A DNA stretch of 64,000 bases, taken from an uncultured Erysipelotrichaceae bacterium (GTDB lineage: Bacteria; Bacillota_I; Bacilli_A; Erysipelotrichales; Erysipelotrichaceae). Of this stretch, positions 9,842 to 19,295 are shown in pieces; the first letter of the stretch is position 1; each line of letters starts with the position of its first letter. Location of the stretch: contig CAKVAL010000001.1 of NCBI GenBank assembly GCA_934725085.1, positions 127,241 to 191,240 on the forward strand. Reading direction: 5' to 3'. Under the pieces are notes generated by a model that was given only the letters and a program-made list of their open reading frames with translations, did no database searches and had not been told where the DNA came from. The position numbers and the translations under genes are program-made.

Positions 9842-9986
9842 ACAAGTTTAAAAAAATAGGTTTTAAAAAATAGTTTATTTTGTTTAATATTTAATAATGT
9901 CGCTAAAAACAACATTTACAAATATTTATATTAAATCGCTTGAATATATTTGTTATCTAAAATATCATAAGTATGAGGTGAATAGC

Positions 9987-11456
9987 ATGAAAAAGATATC
10001 TAAAGAATTATTGGCAAAGATTGTTAAGGAAAAAAGAAGTGAATTAAATATTACACAGAATAGATTAAGTGAGTTAAGTGAAATCAATAGAGCAATGCTG
10101 TCTCGTATTGAGAACGGTGATTATTTGCCTACTATTGATCAATTAGAAAAGTTAGGTGAGATTCTTAACTTTGATTTTGATGACTTGTTTGTTAAAGAAG
10201 AAGTTAAAAGAGAAAGACTAATTAAAGAATCTAGTAAGATAGCTGTAGCTGGTACTGGTTATGTTGGTTTATCGTTGGCTGTGTTGTTGGCTCAACATAA
10301 TGAAGTGAAGGCTGTTGATATTATTCCTGAGAAGGTTGATATGATCAATAATAAGAAGTCTCCAATTCAAGATGATTATATTGAAGATTATTTAGCTACT
10401 AAGGAATTAAATTTGAAGGCAACTTTGGATGCTAAGGAAGCATATAGTGATGCTGAATTTGTGATTGTTGCGGCTCCTACAAATTATGATCCTAAACAAA
10501 ATTATTTTGATACAAGTGCTGTAGAAAAGGTAATTGATTTAGTAATGGAATATAATCCAGATGCTTATATTATTATTAAATCAACTGTTCCAGTAGGCTT
10601 TGCAGAACGTATTAGAAAAGAAAAGAATAATAATCATATTATGTTTTCTCCTGAGTTCTTAAGAGAATCAAAGGCTTTACATGATAATTTATATCCAAGT
10701 AGAATCATCGTTGGTTGTGATGAAAATACTAAGGATGCAGCTGTTAAGTTTTCTAGTTTATTAAAAGATGCAGCTTTAAAAGAAAATATTGATACTTTAT
10801 TCATGGGCTTTACTGAAGCTGAAGCAGTTAAATTATTCTCAAATACTTATCTAGCATTGAGAGTATCTTATTTTAACGAATTAGATACTTATGCAGAGAC
10901 TAAGGGCTTAAATACTAAGGAAATCATTGATGGTGTATGTTTAGATCCTAGAATTGGTTCTCATTATAATAATCCTTCATTTGGTTATGGTGGTTATTGT
11001 TTACCGAAGGATACTAAACAATTATTAGCTAACTTCAAGGATGTTCCCGAAAACTTAATTGAGGCAATTGTGGAATCAAATAGAACAAGAAAAGATTTCA
11101 TAGCTGATAGAGTATTAGATAAGGCTGGTGCTTATGGTAATAGTGAAGAATATAATGTTAATAAGGAACACAAAGTAGTAGTTGGTGTTTATCGCTTAAC
11201 TATGAAATCTAATTCAGATAACTTTAGACAATCTTCAATTCAAGGTGTAATGAAAAGAATTAAGGCTAAGGGTGCTGAGGTAATTATTTATGAACCAACC
11301 TTAGAAGATGGTGAAACATTCTTTGGCTCTAAGGTAGTCAATAATTTGAAGAAGTTTAAGAAACAATCTAACGCTATTATTGCGAATAGATACGATTCTT
11401 GTTTAGATGATGTAACTGAAAAAGTATATACAAGAGATTTATATAAGAGAGACTAA
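9987..11456 (+). CDS. ugd: UDP-glucose 6-dehydrogenase fused to an N-terminal XRE helix-turn-helix domain
   Basis: GAGGTG at 9975-9980 sets the ATG at 9987 (489 residues), although the frame is open to 9897. Residues 8-65 are an XRE/Cro-type HTH (IVKEKRSELNITQNRLSEL, then AMLSRIENGDYLPT and LEKLGEIL). Residues 84-489 are a complete nucleotide-sugar dehydrogenase: NAD-binding GTGYVG at 89-94, STVPVGF at 199-205, SPEFLRESKALHDNLYPSR, and the catalytic block FGYGGYCLPKDTKQL with Cys338. The sequence resembles streptococcal HasB/Ugd and should oxidise UDP-glucose to UDP-glucuronate. Usual Ugd length is about 390-400, so the HTH is an addition of about 80 residues. Both parts look intact. The HTH might make the enzyme a sugar- or NAD-responsive regulator, which is inference. 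Confidence 0.9.
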   Translation: MKKISKELLAKIVKEKRSELNITQNRLSELSEINRAMLSRIENGDYLPTIDQLEKLGEILNFDFDDLFVKEEVKRERLIKESSKIAVAGTGYVGLSLAVLLAQHNEVKAVDIIPEKVDMINNKKSPIQDDYIEDYLATKELNLKATLDAKEAYSDAEFVIVAAPTNYDPKQNYFDTSAVEKVIDLVMEYNPDAYIIIKSTVPVGFAERIRKEKNNNHIMFSPEFLRESKALHDNLYPSRIIVGCDENTKDAAVKFSSLLKDAALKENIDTLFMGFTEAEAVKLFSNTYLALRVSYFNELDTYAETKGLNTKEIIDGVCLDPRIGSHYNNPSFGYGGYCLPKDTKQLLANFKDVPENLIEAIVESNRTRKDFIADRVLDKAGAYGNSEEYNVNKEHKVVVGVYRLTMKSNSDNFRQSSIQGVMKRIKAKGAEVIIYEPTLEDGETFFGSKVVNNLKKFKKQSNAIIANRYDSCLDDVTEKVYTRDLYKRD

Positions 11457-11485
11457 TAGCTTTTATTGGTCTCTTATTTTATAAT
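11448..11485 (+). terminator. weak hairpin after ugd
   Basis: AGAGAC at 11448-11453 pairs with GTCTCT at 11469-11474, followed by TATTTTATAATTT. The six-pair stem, 15-base loop and mixed tail make it a weak terminator at best. The same tail contains the -10 box of the next gene. Confidence 0.35.
11480..11485 (+). promoter_or_regulatory. -10 box for the DUF6056-like gene, leaderless candidate
   Basis: TATAAT at 11480-11485 is followed by seven bases (TTATAAG) and then the ATG at 11493. No ribosome site is present. A start point seven or eight bases after the box would coincide with the start codon. No good -35 was found. Confidence 0.5.
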
Positions 11486-11492
11486 TTATAAG

Positions 11493-12974
11493 ATGAGTAA
11501 CTTATTTAAAAAGAAAAATTTCTACATACTAGCATCAATATTCATATTGATGCTTTTCGCATATATTACATGTAAGACACCGTTGGCTGGTGATGATTGG
11601 GGCTATGCTCTTAATGGAAGTGCTGGTACTCCAATTAAAACAGCTTTAGAATTTTATAATTCTTGGTCAGGGCGTTTCTTTAGTGAATTATGGGGAATGA
11701 TAGTACCTTGTCATAAGTGGATATGGAATATCGTTAATCCATTATTGTTTATGGGTATCTTTGTTTGTATCTATAAATTAGCTTATGTTCAAAATAAGCC
11801 AATAATGTGTAGTTTATTAATTTTAGCTATTATGCTAAGTGTTGATGATAATTTAAGAATGGAAACTTATTCTTGGATTATGGGTACTACTTATATAATA
11901 CCTTTATTTTTATCATTAGTTTATTTTGTGATAGTTGATAATTTATTAAAGAATGAGGTATATGATTGGAAATTGATTACTTTTGCGATTATTGATAATT
12001 TATTTTTATTTATCATTGGTCTAATGATGGAGAATATTGCGGCTACTATGATAGTTGGCATTGTATTTGTGTTGGGTTATGCGTTCTTTAATAAGAGAAA
12101 GGCTCTTAAATTTTTAATCCCTAATTTATTATTTAGTATTACAAGTTTTGTGATTATGAGAATGTCTCCAGGTAGTGCTAGTCGCTTAAATGGTGAACAT
12201 GCAGCTTGGGCTAAGTTGACTTTATTTGAGAAACTATCTAATGGTTATCCTAATTTCTTGAATATGACATTTATTCAAAATAATTATGCGATTACTTTAT
12301 TTTCTATTTGTTTAATTCTTTCGATTTGTTTTTCTAAGAAAAAGAATAAGTTAAACAAAGTACTACCTTTATTAATATTGATTACTGGTGTTATAACTGT
12401 ATTTTCTTTTGTGTTTACAGATAAATTGATTAATCCTAATTCAATTTATTCATTTATCTTTTGGCCTATTTATATTATTAATGCCTTTTATGTGTTGTTT
12501 ACATATTTGGATAATGATTATCGTAAGAATAAAGCTATATTTATGTTGATGTTTGCAGGGTGTAACGCATTAGTAATGTTATATTCACCAATCTATGGCT
12601 CAAGAAGCGCGATCTATACTGTTTATTATTTGATTGTTGTTTCTATACTTGTGTTAGATTTTATTAATATTAATAAGCATCATGTGAAAACAATAATATT
12701 AGTTTTGTTGATCTTAATAATTGGAGATAGAACAAGAGAATATATTCATAAATATCGTTTAGTTGGTATGAAACAAAACGAAAGATTAGAAATTATTAAG
12801 TATTATCAACAACATCCAGAAGTTGAGGAAGCTTGGATTCCTAGATTCCCTGTTTATACAGTACATGGGGCTGATATTGAAATTGGTGATACTTATCATT
12901 TTGAAACATTTAAAGACTATTATAAGTTGCCACAAAGTGCAGATAAGATTATTTTTTATAATGAGGATAATTAA
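11493..12974 (+). CDS. DUF6056-like polytopic membrane protein
   Basis: 493 residues from the ATG at 11493. An in-frame TTG at 11466 exists but has no ribosome site and lies inside the hairpin of the preceding gene. About 12 hydrophobic segments follow an N-terminal anchor. The first extracytoplasmic loop has TPLAGDDWGYAL and then SWSGRFFSELWG. The DDW plus GRF pattern is typical of the DUF6056 envelope family, which looks like GT-C enzymes with an acidic pair in loop 1. Probable role is sugar transfer or lipid-linked chemistry in the polysaccharide pathway. It overlaps the acyltransferase start by one base (TAATG), so the two are translated together. Confidence 0.6.
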   Translation: MSNLFKKKNFYILASIFILMLFAYITCKTPLAGDDWGYALNGSAGTPIKTALEFYNSWSGRFFSELWGMIVPCHKWIWNIVNPLLFMGIFVCIYKLAYVQNKPIMCSLLILAIMLSVDDNLRMETYSWIMGTTYIIPLFLSLVYFVIVDNLLKNEVYDWKLITFAIIDNLFLFIIGLMMENIAATMIVGIVFVLGYAFFNKRKALKFLIPNLLFSITSFVIMRMSPGSASRLNGEHAAWAKLTLFEKLSNGYPNFLNMTFIQNNYAITLFSICLILSICFSKKKNKLNKVLPLLILITGVITVFSFVFTDKLINPNSIYSFIFWPIYIINAFYVLFTYLDNDYRKNKAIFMLMFAGCNALVMLYSPIYGSRSAIYTVYYLIVVSILVLDFININKHHVKTIILVLLILIIGDRTREYIHKYRLVGMKQNERLEIIKYYQQHPEVEEAWIPRFPVYTVHGADIEIGDTYHFETFKDYYKLPQSADKIIFYNEDN

Positions 12975-13921
12975 TGTCTATTAAATTAATCAGTAAACAC
13001 AGAAGTGAACTCATGGCTATTGCCCTTATTTGGGTAGCTTTTTATCATTCATATTTTCCTATTGGCAGCAAAATGATAGCTTTTACGGTTGCTAGATGTG
13101 GCTATGGTGGTGTTTCTTTATTTCTTTTCTTATCAGGATTCAGCATGTATTATTCATATAAGAAAGATAATAATTATTTATCTTTTATTAAGAAAAGATT
13201 TAAAAGAATCATACCGTTTTGTATACCTCTAATTTTATTGAATATGTTAATTAGGCATGATCTCTTTTTTGATGCTTGTTTAAATGCATTTGGAATTAAT
13301 TGGTTAAGGGGAATAAATAAAGCGAATTGGTATACTTTTCTTATATTGTTTTTATACCTTTTAACTCCTGTTTATTTAAAGAATTTTAAAAACAAGGAAA
13401 AGAAAATGACTTGTATTTCAATATTGCTTATTTTATTTATAAGTTTCGCTATTAAAAATGAAAACTGGGTATATGGAATAGTTAATATTTGTTTATATAT
13501 ATTAGGAATCTATTTTGCATTTTTAAATGATAATAATATAAAAGTAAATAATATCGTTATTATATTTTCTTTTGTGATTGGGTGGATAATGATGCTTTGC
13601 ATGTATCATTATTACCGCAATGATATTCAACATGTTTATCCTATGATTCTGATTGCTCCTTCTATGTTGTTGATATTGTCTTTTGTGATTGAAAAATTAA
13701 AACCGATTCAAAAGCCATTAAAATATTTAGGCAAATTCTCATATCAGTTCTATCTTCTACACGAACTAGTTATTACTGTTTTATATAACAATTATGCTCT
13801 GTTATATAGACCTAATATAAATTTTGATACATTAATAAATATTGCGGCATTTGTAATCGCGCTAATATTATCTATTATTTATAAATATATTGTTGATAGT
13901 TTGATGCTTAAGAGGAGTTAA
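12974..13921 (+). CDS. acyltransferase 3 family membrane protein
   Basis: 315 residues with about ten membrane segments. The opening has HRSELMAIALIWVAFYHS, where the histidine in the first helix is the presumed catalytic residue of acyltransferase-3 (OafA/YrhL/NodX) proteins, followed by GYGGVSLFLFLSGF and then KKRFKRIIP, all in the family order. It should acetylate (or succinylate) a sugar of the polysaccharide from acetyl-CoA at the membrane. GAGG at 12962-12965 and a TAATG overlap support the start. It would be a third acyl-transfer system in this locus besides the two MBOAT pairs. Confidence 0.8.
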   Translation: MSIKLISKHRSELMAIALIWVAFYHSYFPIGSKMIAFTVARCGYGGVSLFLFLSGFSMYYSYKKDNNYLSFIKKRFKRIIPFCIPLILLNMLIRHDLFFDACLNAFGINWLRGINKANWYTFLILFLYLLTPVYLKNFKNKEKKMTCISILLILFISFAIKNENWVYGIVNICLYILGIYFAFLNDNNIKVNNIVIIFSFVIGWIMMLCMYHYYRNDIQHVYPMILIAPSMLLILSFVIEKLKPIQKPLKYLGKFSYQFYLLHELVITVLYNNYALLYRPNINFDTLINIAAFVIALILSIIYKYIVDSLMLKRS

Positions 13922-13924
13922 TTT

Positions 13925-14821
13925 ATGAAAGGTATTATTCTTGCGGGAGGAAGTGGAACTAGGCTTTATCCACTAACTAAGGTTACTAGTAAACAATTGT
14001 TGCCGATTTATGATAAACCAATGATTTACTATCCATTAAGTACTTTAATGTTGGCTGGTATTAGAGATATCTTGATTATATCTACACCTATTGATACCCC
14101 TCGTTTTGAAGCTTTATTGGGCGATGGAGAAGATTTGGGCTTATCTTTAAAATACGCTATTCAAGAAAGCCCTGATGGTTTAGCTCAAGCGTTTTTAATT
14201 GGCGAAGAATTTATTAGCGATGATAGTTGTGCCATGGTTCTGGGGGATAATATTTTCTATGGTAATGGGTTCTCTAACTTATTGGTTGGTGCAAGAGAAA
14301 GGGCAAATAGCGGTTTGGCCACTGTCTTCGGTTATTATGTTAATGATCCAGAAAGATTTGGTGTGGTTGAATTTGACGAAAACGGTAAAGCCTTATCTAT
14401 TGAAGAAAAGCCAACTAATCCTAAATCTAATTATGCGGTAACTGGCTTATATTTCTATCCTAAGGGCGTAAGTAAGATGGCGAAGGAAGTAAAACCTTCT
14501 TCAAGAGGTGAATTGGAAATTACTACATTGAATCAAATGTATTTAGAAAATAATAAATTGAATGTAGAAATCTTTGGCAGAGGTTATACGTGGTTGGATA
14601 CTGGCACTATGGATTCTTTAGCTGAAGCTTGCAACTTTGTGAGAACAATCCAAAACTTACAAGGAGTTGGCATAAGTGTTATCGAAGAGATTGCTTATAA
14701 GAATGCCTGGATTGATAAGGAACAATTATTGAAGTCCGCTGATAGTTATGGTAAGTCGGAATATGGCAAGCATTTAAGAAAAGTAGCTGAAGAGAAGAGA
14801 TATTCTGACAGAAAGGTGTAA
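13925..14821 (+). CDS. rmlA: glucose-1-phosphate thymidylyltransferase
   Basis: 298 residues, the normal length. ILAGGSGTRLYPLT at 5-18 is the nucleotide-binding signature, followed by KQLLPIYDKPMIYYPLS, VLGDNIFYG and DTGTMDSL. It makes dTDP-glucose from dTTP and glucose 1-phosphate, the first step toward dTDP-4-keto-6-deoxyglucose. RmlB lies at 39064-40095 and a WecE-type aminotransferase at 6912, but RmlC and RmlD are absent from the window. AGAGGAG at 13911-13917 gives the ribosome site. The three-base gap to the acyltransferase gene indicates one operon. Confidence 0.95.
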   Translation: MKGIILAGGSGTRLYPLTKVTSKQLLPIYDKPMIYYPLSTLMLAGIRDILIISTPIDTPRFEALLGDGEDLGLSLKYAIQESPDGLAQAFLIGEEFISDDSCAMVLGDNIFYGNGFSNLLVGARERANSGLATVFGYYVNDPERFGVVEFDENGKALSIEEKPTNPKSNYAVTGLYFYPKGVSKMAKEVKPSSRGELEITTLNQMYLENNKLNVEIFGRGYTWLDTGTMDSLAEACNFVRTIQNLQGVGISVIEEIAYKNAWIDKEQLLKSADSYGKSEYGKHLRKVAEEKRYSDRKV

Positions 14822-14827
14822 TTTGCA

Positions 14828-16375
14828 TTGATTAAGCAATTTTTTAAAATTAATGATGATTATAAGACAGCAAAGTATTCTTTGATAAGCATATTTATTT
14901 GTGCTTTCTTAGCATATAACCTAATACTGATATATGGTTTTACCAATCCCGATGGTATTAATGAAGGTTTTTATTATTATAGTGCCGCTGATTGGGCAAG
15001 CCAAGGTTGTGGTAGATGGTTAATTAGATATTTTAACTATGCTCATGCGAATATTGTGGTGCCATTTATTACTTTAATAGAGTATTGTTTGTTTACATGG
15101 TTAACACTAATAACCATTTTTAAAGTTTTGGGCGTTAAAAATATTTTTAATGCTGTAGTTACATCGATTTTATTTATTCTTTTACCAGGCGTCATTACTC
15201 AAATGACATATGTGTATACTGCTGCGGCTTATTGTTTATCAGGTTTGTTTACAGCTTTATTTGTATATTTTAATACGTTAGAAGATAAGAGATTTTCGTT
15301 GTTATCTTCATCGTGTTTAGCTTTTGCAATGGGCTTGTACCAAAGTTATATTGGCTTAGCTGTTGCCTTGAGTTTGATGTATATCATTATAAGAATAGTT
15401 GATGGTGAGTATATTAAAGAATTATTGCCTTTTATATTTAAGAGTATCCTATCGGCGCTTGTAGCCTTGGCTTTATACTTTTTGTTCTATAAAGTTGATT
15501 TAATGTTATTTGGTTTAGATACTGTAGAACGTATGCAACAATTTAGCATTAAAGAAATAATTGGCAGCTTTGGTTTTAAGTTTATTGAAATGTATAAAGT
15601 TTTCCTTAATAACTTTATCGATGATATTTTAAAGAGAAATTATTTAGTATATTTATTTGTGATTGTTACTTTATATATATTAGTTGTTTCTTTGATTAGT
15701 ATATTTAAAGAAAAGAGATATTTAGATTTTGTTGTTGTGTTGATTGGCTGTATTTTAATACCACCATCTTCATGTATTATTGGAATTTTAATTCCTTTTA
15801 ATAATGTTAATTTAATGATGTCTAATCAAAATTATTTGATTGTGCCTTTTGTGTTTGCGTTACTAGAAAGAAATGGTGTTAAATTTAATAAACAAGTTAA
15901 TGCTTTTGGTTTATTGGTTTTAATAGCGTTAAGTTGGACATATATACTAAGCGCTAACGCAACATATAGATGTTATATCTTGTCATATAATCATATAAAT
16001 TCTGAGGTTCAAATGGCATTAAAGGACGTTTATGCTTTAGATGATTATGTTAAGGATGAAACACCAATTATTTTTGCGGGATTTCCAAATGATTATACTT
16101 TAAGAGAAAATTTGCCTCTTTATAAATATACAATCGAGTTATATCCAAACGTAATTTTTTGGCAAGATATGACTGGGGTTGTAAGTAATCGTTACAATTA
16201 TTTAATCAATTGTTTTGGGGTAGATGCCGGCGGTATTAGTGATGAAGACTATTTAAGGCTAATGGAAAGTCAAGAATTTTATGAGATGAATGTTTGGCCA
16301 AAGAAGAATTCAATTAGGATGATTGATGGTTATGCAGTAATTAAGTATTCAAATAATCCACTGTTACCATATTGA
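14828..16375 (+). CDS. GtrII-like membrane glucosyltransferase
   Basis: 515 residues starting at a TTG (14828), preceded by AAAGGTG at 14812-14818. About 11 membrane segments. The first large loop contains NPDGINEGFYYYS and then GCGRWLIRYFNY, matching the Asp and GRW pattern of the Glucos_trans_II (GtrII) family, phage and bacterial enzymes that add a glucosyl side group to O-antigen from undecaprenyl-phosphate-glucose. Its donor could be made by the GtrB-like enzymes at 4120 or 23414. The role is inferred from family and position. The gene lies directly after rmlA with a six-base gap. Confidence 0.7.
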   Translation: MIKQFFKINDDYKTAKYSLISIFICAFLAYNLILIYGFTNPDGINEGFYYYSAADWASQGCGRWLIRYFNYAHANIVVPFITLIEYCLFTWLTLITIFKVLGVKNIFNAVVTSILFILLPGVITQMTYVYTAAAYCLSGLFTALFVYFNTLEDKRFSLLSSSCLAFAMGLYQSYIGLAVALSLMYIIIRIVDGEYIKELLPFIFKSILSALVALALYFLFYKVDLMLFGLDTVERMQQFSIKEIIGSFGFKFIEMYKVFLNNFIDDILKRNYLVYLFVIVTLYILVVSLISIFKEKRYLDFVVVLIGCILIPPSSCIIGILIPFNNVNLMMSNQNYLIVPFVFALLERNGVKFNKQVNAFGLLVLIALSWTYILSANATYRCYILSYNHINSEVQMALKDVYALDDYVKDETPIIFAGFPNDYTLRENLPLYKYTIELYPNVIFWQDMTGVVSNRYNYLINCFGVDAGGISDEDYLRLMESQEFYEMNVWPKKNSIRMIDGYAVIKYSNNPLLPY

Positions 16376-16387
16376 TAAATATCACCG

Positions 16388-16396
16388 TGTTATAAT
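16388..16396 (+). promoter_or_regulatory. extended -10 promoter, leaderless candidate
   Basis: TGTTATAAT at 16388-16396 is a perfect TGn-TATAAT. Seven bases later is the ATG at 16404, with no Shine-Dalgarno sequence between. The expected transcription start is the A of the start codon. An extended -10 can work without a strong -35, and none is seen at the standard distance. Confidence 0.6.
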
Positions 16397-16403
16397 TAAT
16401 AAG

Positions 16404-17369
16404 ATGTTAAAAAAACTTTCTGTAGTAGTTCCTGTATACAATGTTGAAAAATATCTAGACAAGTGTCTAGATTCTTTAGTTAACCAAGAAATAGATGACT
16501 ATGAAGTAATAGTGGTAAATGATGGTACTAAGGATAATAGTCAATTAATAATTGACAAATATGTTAAGGATTATCCTAATATTGTTAAGTCCTATATTAA
16601 AGAAAACGGTGGTCTTAGTGATGCTAGGAACTATGGCATTAAGTATGCTAGTGGTGAATATATAACATTCTTAGATAGTGATGATTATATCGAATATGAT
16701 ACTTATGAGAATATGTTGGATATTGCTTATAAGGGTAATCATGATTTGGTTGTAGCGGATCTTGAATATGTTTGGGAAGACAATTCAAAAGAACCTTTTG
16801 TAAAGGAAGGCTTAAATAGGGTGAACGATAATGATATTAAGAGCTTGTTCTTGTCCCCGTTGTTTTCTTGGAATAAGATGTATCGCAAATCATTGTTCGA
16901 TAAGCTTGAATGTAAGTATCCTGTAGGACTATGGTATGAGGATATACCGGTAACTCTTAAGTTCTTTTCTAGCATTAAGAGTGTTGGTTATTATAGTGGT
17001 ATTGCTTATCACTACCTACAAAGAAGTACCTCGATATTAGGTTCTTCATATAACGATAAGATGTATGATATCTTCACAATCTTTGAAGGTGTAATAAAAG
17101 ATTTTAAAGAAAGAAATAAATATGAAGAGTTCTATGATGAGCTTGAATATTTGTTTATAGAACACTTCTTGGTTTATGGTGCCTTTAGGTTTTTGAGAAC
17201 AGAACATTATAAGGAACTGATGGAAAAAGCGTTTGGTTTTGTGAAAGAATATTTCCCAGACTATATGCATAATAAATATATAAAGACTTTAGGTAAGAAG
17301 AATGTAATCTTTTTAAGAACTAATAATAAAGCCACAATGTCTTTTTGGCACAGGTATCTAACAAAATGA
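16404..17369 (+). CDS. family 2 glycosyltransferase
   Basis: 321 residues with LSVVVPVYNVEKYLDKCLDS at the N-terminus, NDGTKDNS near 39-46, ENGGLSDARNYG at 67-78 and the metal site DSDD at 91-94. It is a single-domain cytoplasmic transferase of the capsule/EPS type, close in layout to the genes at 1109, 18351 and 32561. Donor and acceptor unknown. It opens a run of four tightly packed genes (16404-20428) with overlaps of four bases or gaps of one base, which should be one transcript. Confidence 0.9.
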   Translation: MLKKLSVVVPVYNVEKYLDKCLDSLVNQEIDDYEVIVVNDGTKDNSQLIIDKYVKDYPNIVKSYIKENGGLSDARNYGIKYASGEYITFLDSDDYIEYDTYENMLDIAYKGNHDLVVADLEYVWEDNSKEPFVKEGLNRVNDNDIKSLFLSPLFSWNKMYRKSLFDKLECKYPVGLWYEDIPVTLKFFSSIKSVGYYSGIAYHYLQRSTSILGSSYNDKMYDIFTIFEGVIKDFKERNKYEEFYDELEYLFIEHFLVYGAFRFLRTEHYKELMEKAFGFVKEYFPDYMHNKYIKTLGKKNVIFLRTNNKATMSFWHRYLTK

Positions 17370-18349
17370 GTAAAGTAAGTATTATTGTCCCTATCTACAA
17401 TGTAGAAAAATATGTAAGCAAGTGTCTTGATTCACTGACAAGACAAACTTTTTCTGATATTGAAATTCTAGCTGTTTCTGATGGTTCACCAGATAATAGT
17501 AAGGAAATTGTTTTAAAGTATGCTGAAAAAGATAAAAGAGTTAAGTTTATTGAAAAAGAAAATGGTGGCTATGGCAGTGTTCTAGAAACAGCTATAGCTC
17601 GTATTGAATCAGAATATTTCATGGTATGTGACCCTGATGATTGGCTAAGTGATGATGCGGTAGAAGTATTGGTAAATACATTAACCAAGAATGGGGTTGA
17701 TATGGTTGTTGGTTGTAAGTATCTTGTTTATAACGACAACGAAGAAAAGATTTATACCGATTCAGTAATCCATTCAGTAAATATCAATACCGAATTTAAT
17801 AAAGTATATACTGATTTAACTAGTTTCTATTATCTAGATCCAAGTCCTCATGCCAAACTATACAAGACAAGTATTTGTAAGGGCATTAAGTTACCTCATA
17901 AGGTAAGTTTTACTGATTTACTTTTATATACTTATGCGTTAGAGAATGCTGATAAGGCAATCTATATTAAAGATGCTCTATCTTATTATTTAATTGATAG
18001 ACCAGGCAATAGTATGTCTACTTTCAAAGATAAGACTTTCTATGATCACTATGTAATTATGAGTGAGTTATTTAATTATGCCCATGATGGTAATAATAAG
18101 ATGTTATATGCAAGAACATATATTCAGTTTAGATATGCATTGAGTCAATTGGTAGAACACGGAAGTGAAGATGTCAAGGTGAAGTATTTTAATGAATATT
18201 GGATTATCTTTAAGACTTTGATTAAGCACAATAAAGATGTTTTGGATAATTATCCAAAAGATGGTGCATTATCAAAAATTAAATGTACTTTCTTGTTAAG
18301 TGGTTTATTTGAAAAAACAATGTTGAAGGATTTAATGGGGGCTAAATAA
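17366..18349 (+). CDS. family 2 glycosyltransferase, GGYGSVL subgroup
   Basis: 327 residues from the ATG at 17366, which overlaps the upstream TGA (ATGA). An in-frame TTG at 17345 lies inside the previous gene and lacks a ribosome site. KVSIIVPIYNVEKYVSKCLD is followed by ENGGYGSVLETA at 65-76 and the metal site DPDD at 89-92. DPDD in place of DSDD and GGYGSV in place of GGLSDA mark a subgroup shared only with the N-terminal half of the gene at 33522, which also shares LEPSPHAKLYK/LDPSPHAKLYK. These two probably recognise a related donor or acceptor. That last point is inference. Confidence 0.88.
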   Translation: MSKVSIIVPIYNVEKYVSKCLDSLTRQTFSDIEILAVSDGSPDNSKEIVLKYAEKDKRVKFIEKENGGYGSVLETAIARIESEYFMVCDPDDWLSDDAVEVLVNTLTKNGVDMVVGCKYLVYNDNEEKIYTDSVIHSVNINTEFNKVYTDLTSFYYLDPSPHAKLYKTSICKGIKLPHKVSFTDLLLYTYALENADKAIYIKDALSYYLIDRPGNSMSTFKDKTFYDHYVIMSELFNYAHDGNNKMLYARTYIQFRYALSQLVEHGSEDVKVKYFNEYWIIFKTLIKHNKDVLDNYPKDGALSKIKCTFLLSGLFEKTMLKDLMGAK

Positions 18350-18350
18350 G

Positions 18351-19295
18351 ATGAAAGTAAGTGTTATAGTTCCTGTATATAATGTAGAAAAATACATTGA
18401 GAAATGTTTATTGTCAATTCAGAATCAAACTTTTACTGATTTTGAATGTTTGGTAATCAATGATGGTACTAAGGATAATTCGATTGAAGTAGCTAAGAAA
18501 GCCGTTGGTAATGATCCACGTTTCAAGTTCTATGATAAGGAGAATGGTGGTCTTAGTGATGCCAGAAACTTTGGTATAGAGAAGGCAACTGGCGAATACT
18601 TGTGTTTCATCGATAGTGATGACTACATTCATGAAGAATTATTAGAACTAACATATATGATGGGTAAAGAGTATGATAGTGATATCGTATGTTTTGACAT
18701 GTATTATGTTTATGATAATGGCTCATTAGAATACTCTTGGGGTTGTAATTATAATAATGTTTCTAATTATAGAGACAATAAAGAGATTATCTTCTCTAAC
18801 AATAGTGCTAATAATAAGCTATATAAAGCATCTTTTATGAAAGATAAGAGATTCTTTAAGGGCATGTGGTATGAGGATTTGGCTGTGATTCCGACATGGA
18901 TTGCCCAGGCAAATAATATGGCCCATGTTTATAAGCCTTTGTATTATTATGTTCAAAGAGAAGGTTCTATTACTCATAAGGCTGATATTAGAATCTTTGA
19001 TATCTATAGAGCTATTTCTATGGTTAAGGATAAGTTACAACTAGGTGCTTATGAGGTTAGGGGTTTATATTTTGAGAACTGTTTGGTTATGACAACTCTT
19101 CGTATTAAAGAGATTAATGATAAGGCAACTAGAATTGATTATTATAAGAAGAATATTGAGCATTTAGAAAAACAATATCCTAATTGGTATAGTGATGTTA
19201 AGAAGGAAAGGGATTTTAATTTTAAACAAAGATTAATCTTTTTCTTACTTCATTTGAAATTGTTTGGTTTGGTAGAAAGAGCATATAACAAATGA
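18351..19295 (+). CDS. family 2 glycosyltransferase
   Basis: 314 residues, one base after the previous stop. KVSVIVPVYNVEKYIEKCL, INDGTKDNS, ENGGLSDARNFG and a DSDD metal site give the same GT-A arrangement as the 16404 gene, and the mid-region GMWYEDLAV matches the WYED block there. The acidic residue in this block is the likely catalytic base. The C-terminus has basic, hydrophobic patches that may hold it at the membrane. It is the third in a row of glycosyltransferases, consistent with a repeat unit of several sugars assembled in order. Confidence 0.9.
   Translation: MKVSVIVPVYNVEKYIEKCLLSIQNQTFTDFECLVINDGTKDNSIEVAKKAVGNDPRFKFYDKENGGLSDARNFGIEKATGEYLCFIDSDDYIHEELLELTYMMGKEYDSDIVCFDMYYVYDNGSLEYSWGCNYNNVSNYRDNKEIIFSNNSANNKLYKASFMKDKRFFKGMWYEDLAVIPTWIAQANNMAHVYKPLYYYVQREGSITHKADIRIFDIYRAISMVKDKLQLGAYEVRGLYFENCLVMTTLRIKEINDKATRIDYYKKNIEHLEKQYPNWYSDVKKERDFNFKQRLIFFLLHLKLFGLVERAYNK

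Noticed and set aside
9897..9986. 30-residue N-terminal extension of the Ugd fusion
   Set aside because: No ribosome site at 9897, while GAGGTG lies six bases before the ATG at 9987.
13925..15000. Possible rmlC or rmlD beside rmlA
   Set aside because: The following gene is a GtrII-like membrane protein and no epimerase or reductase motif was found anywhere in the window.
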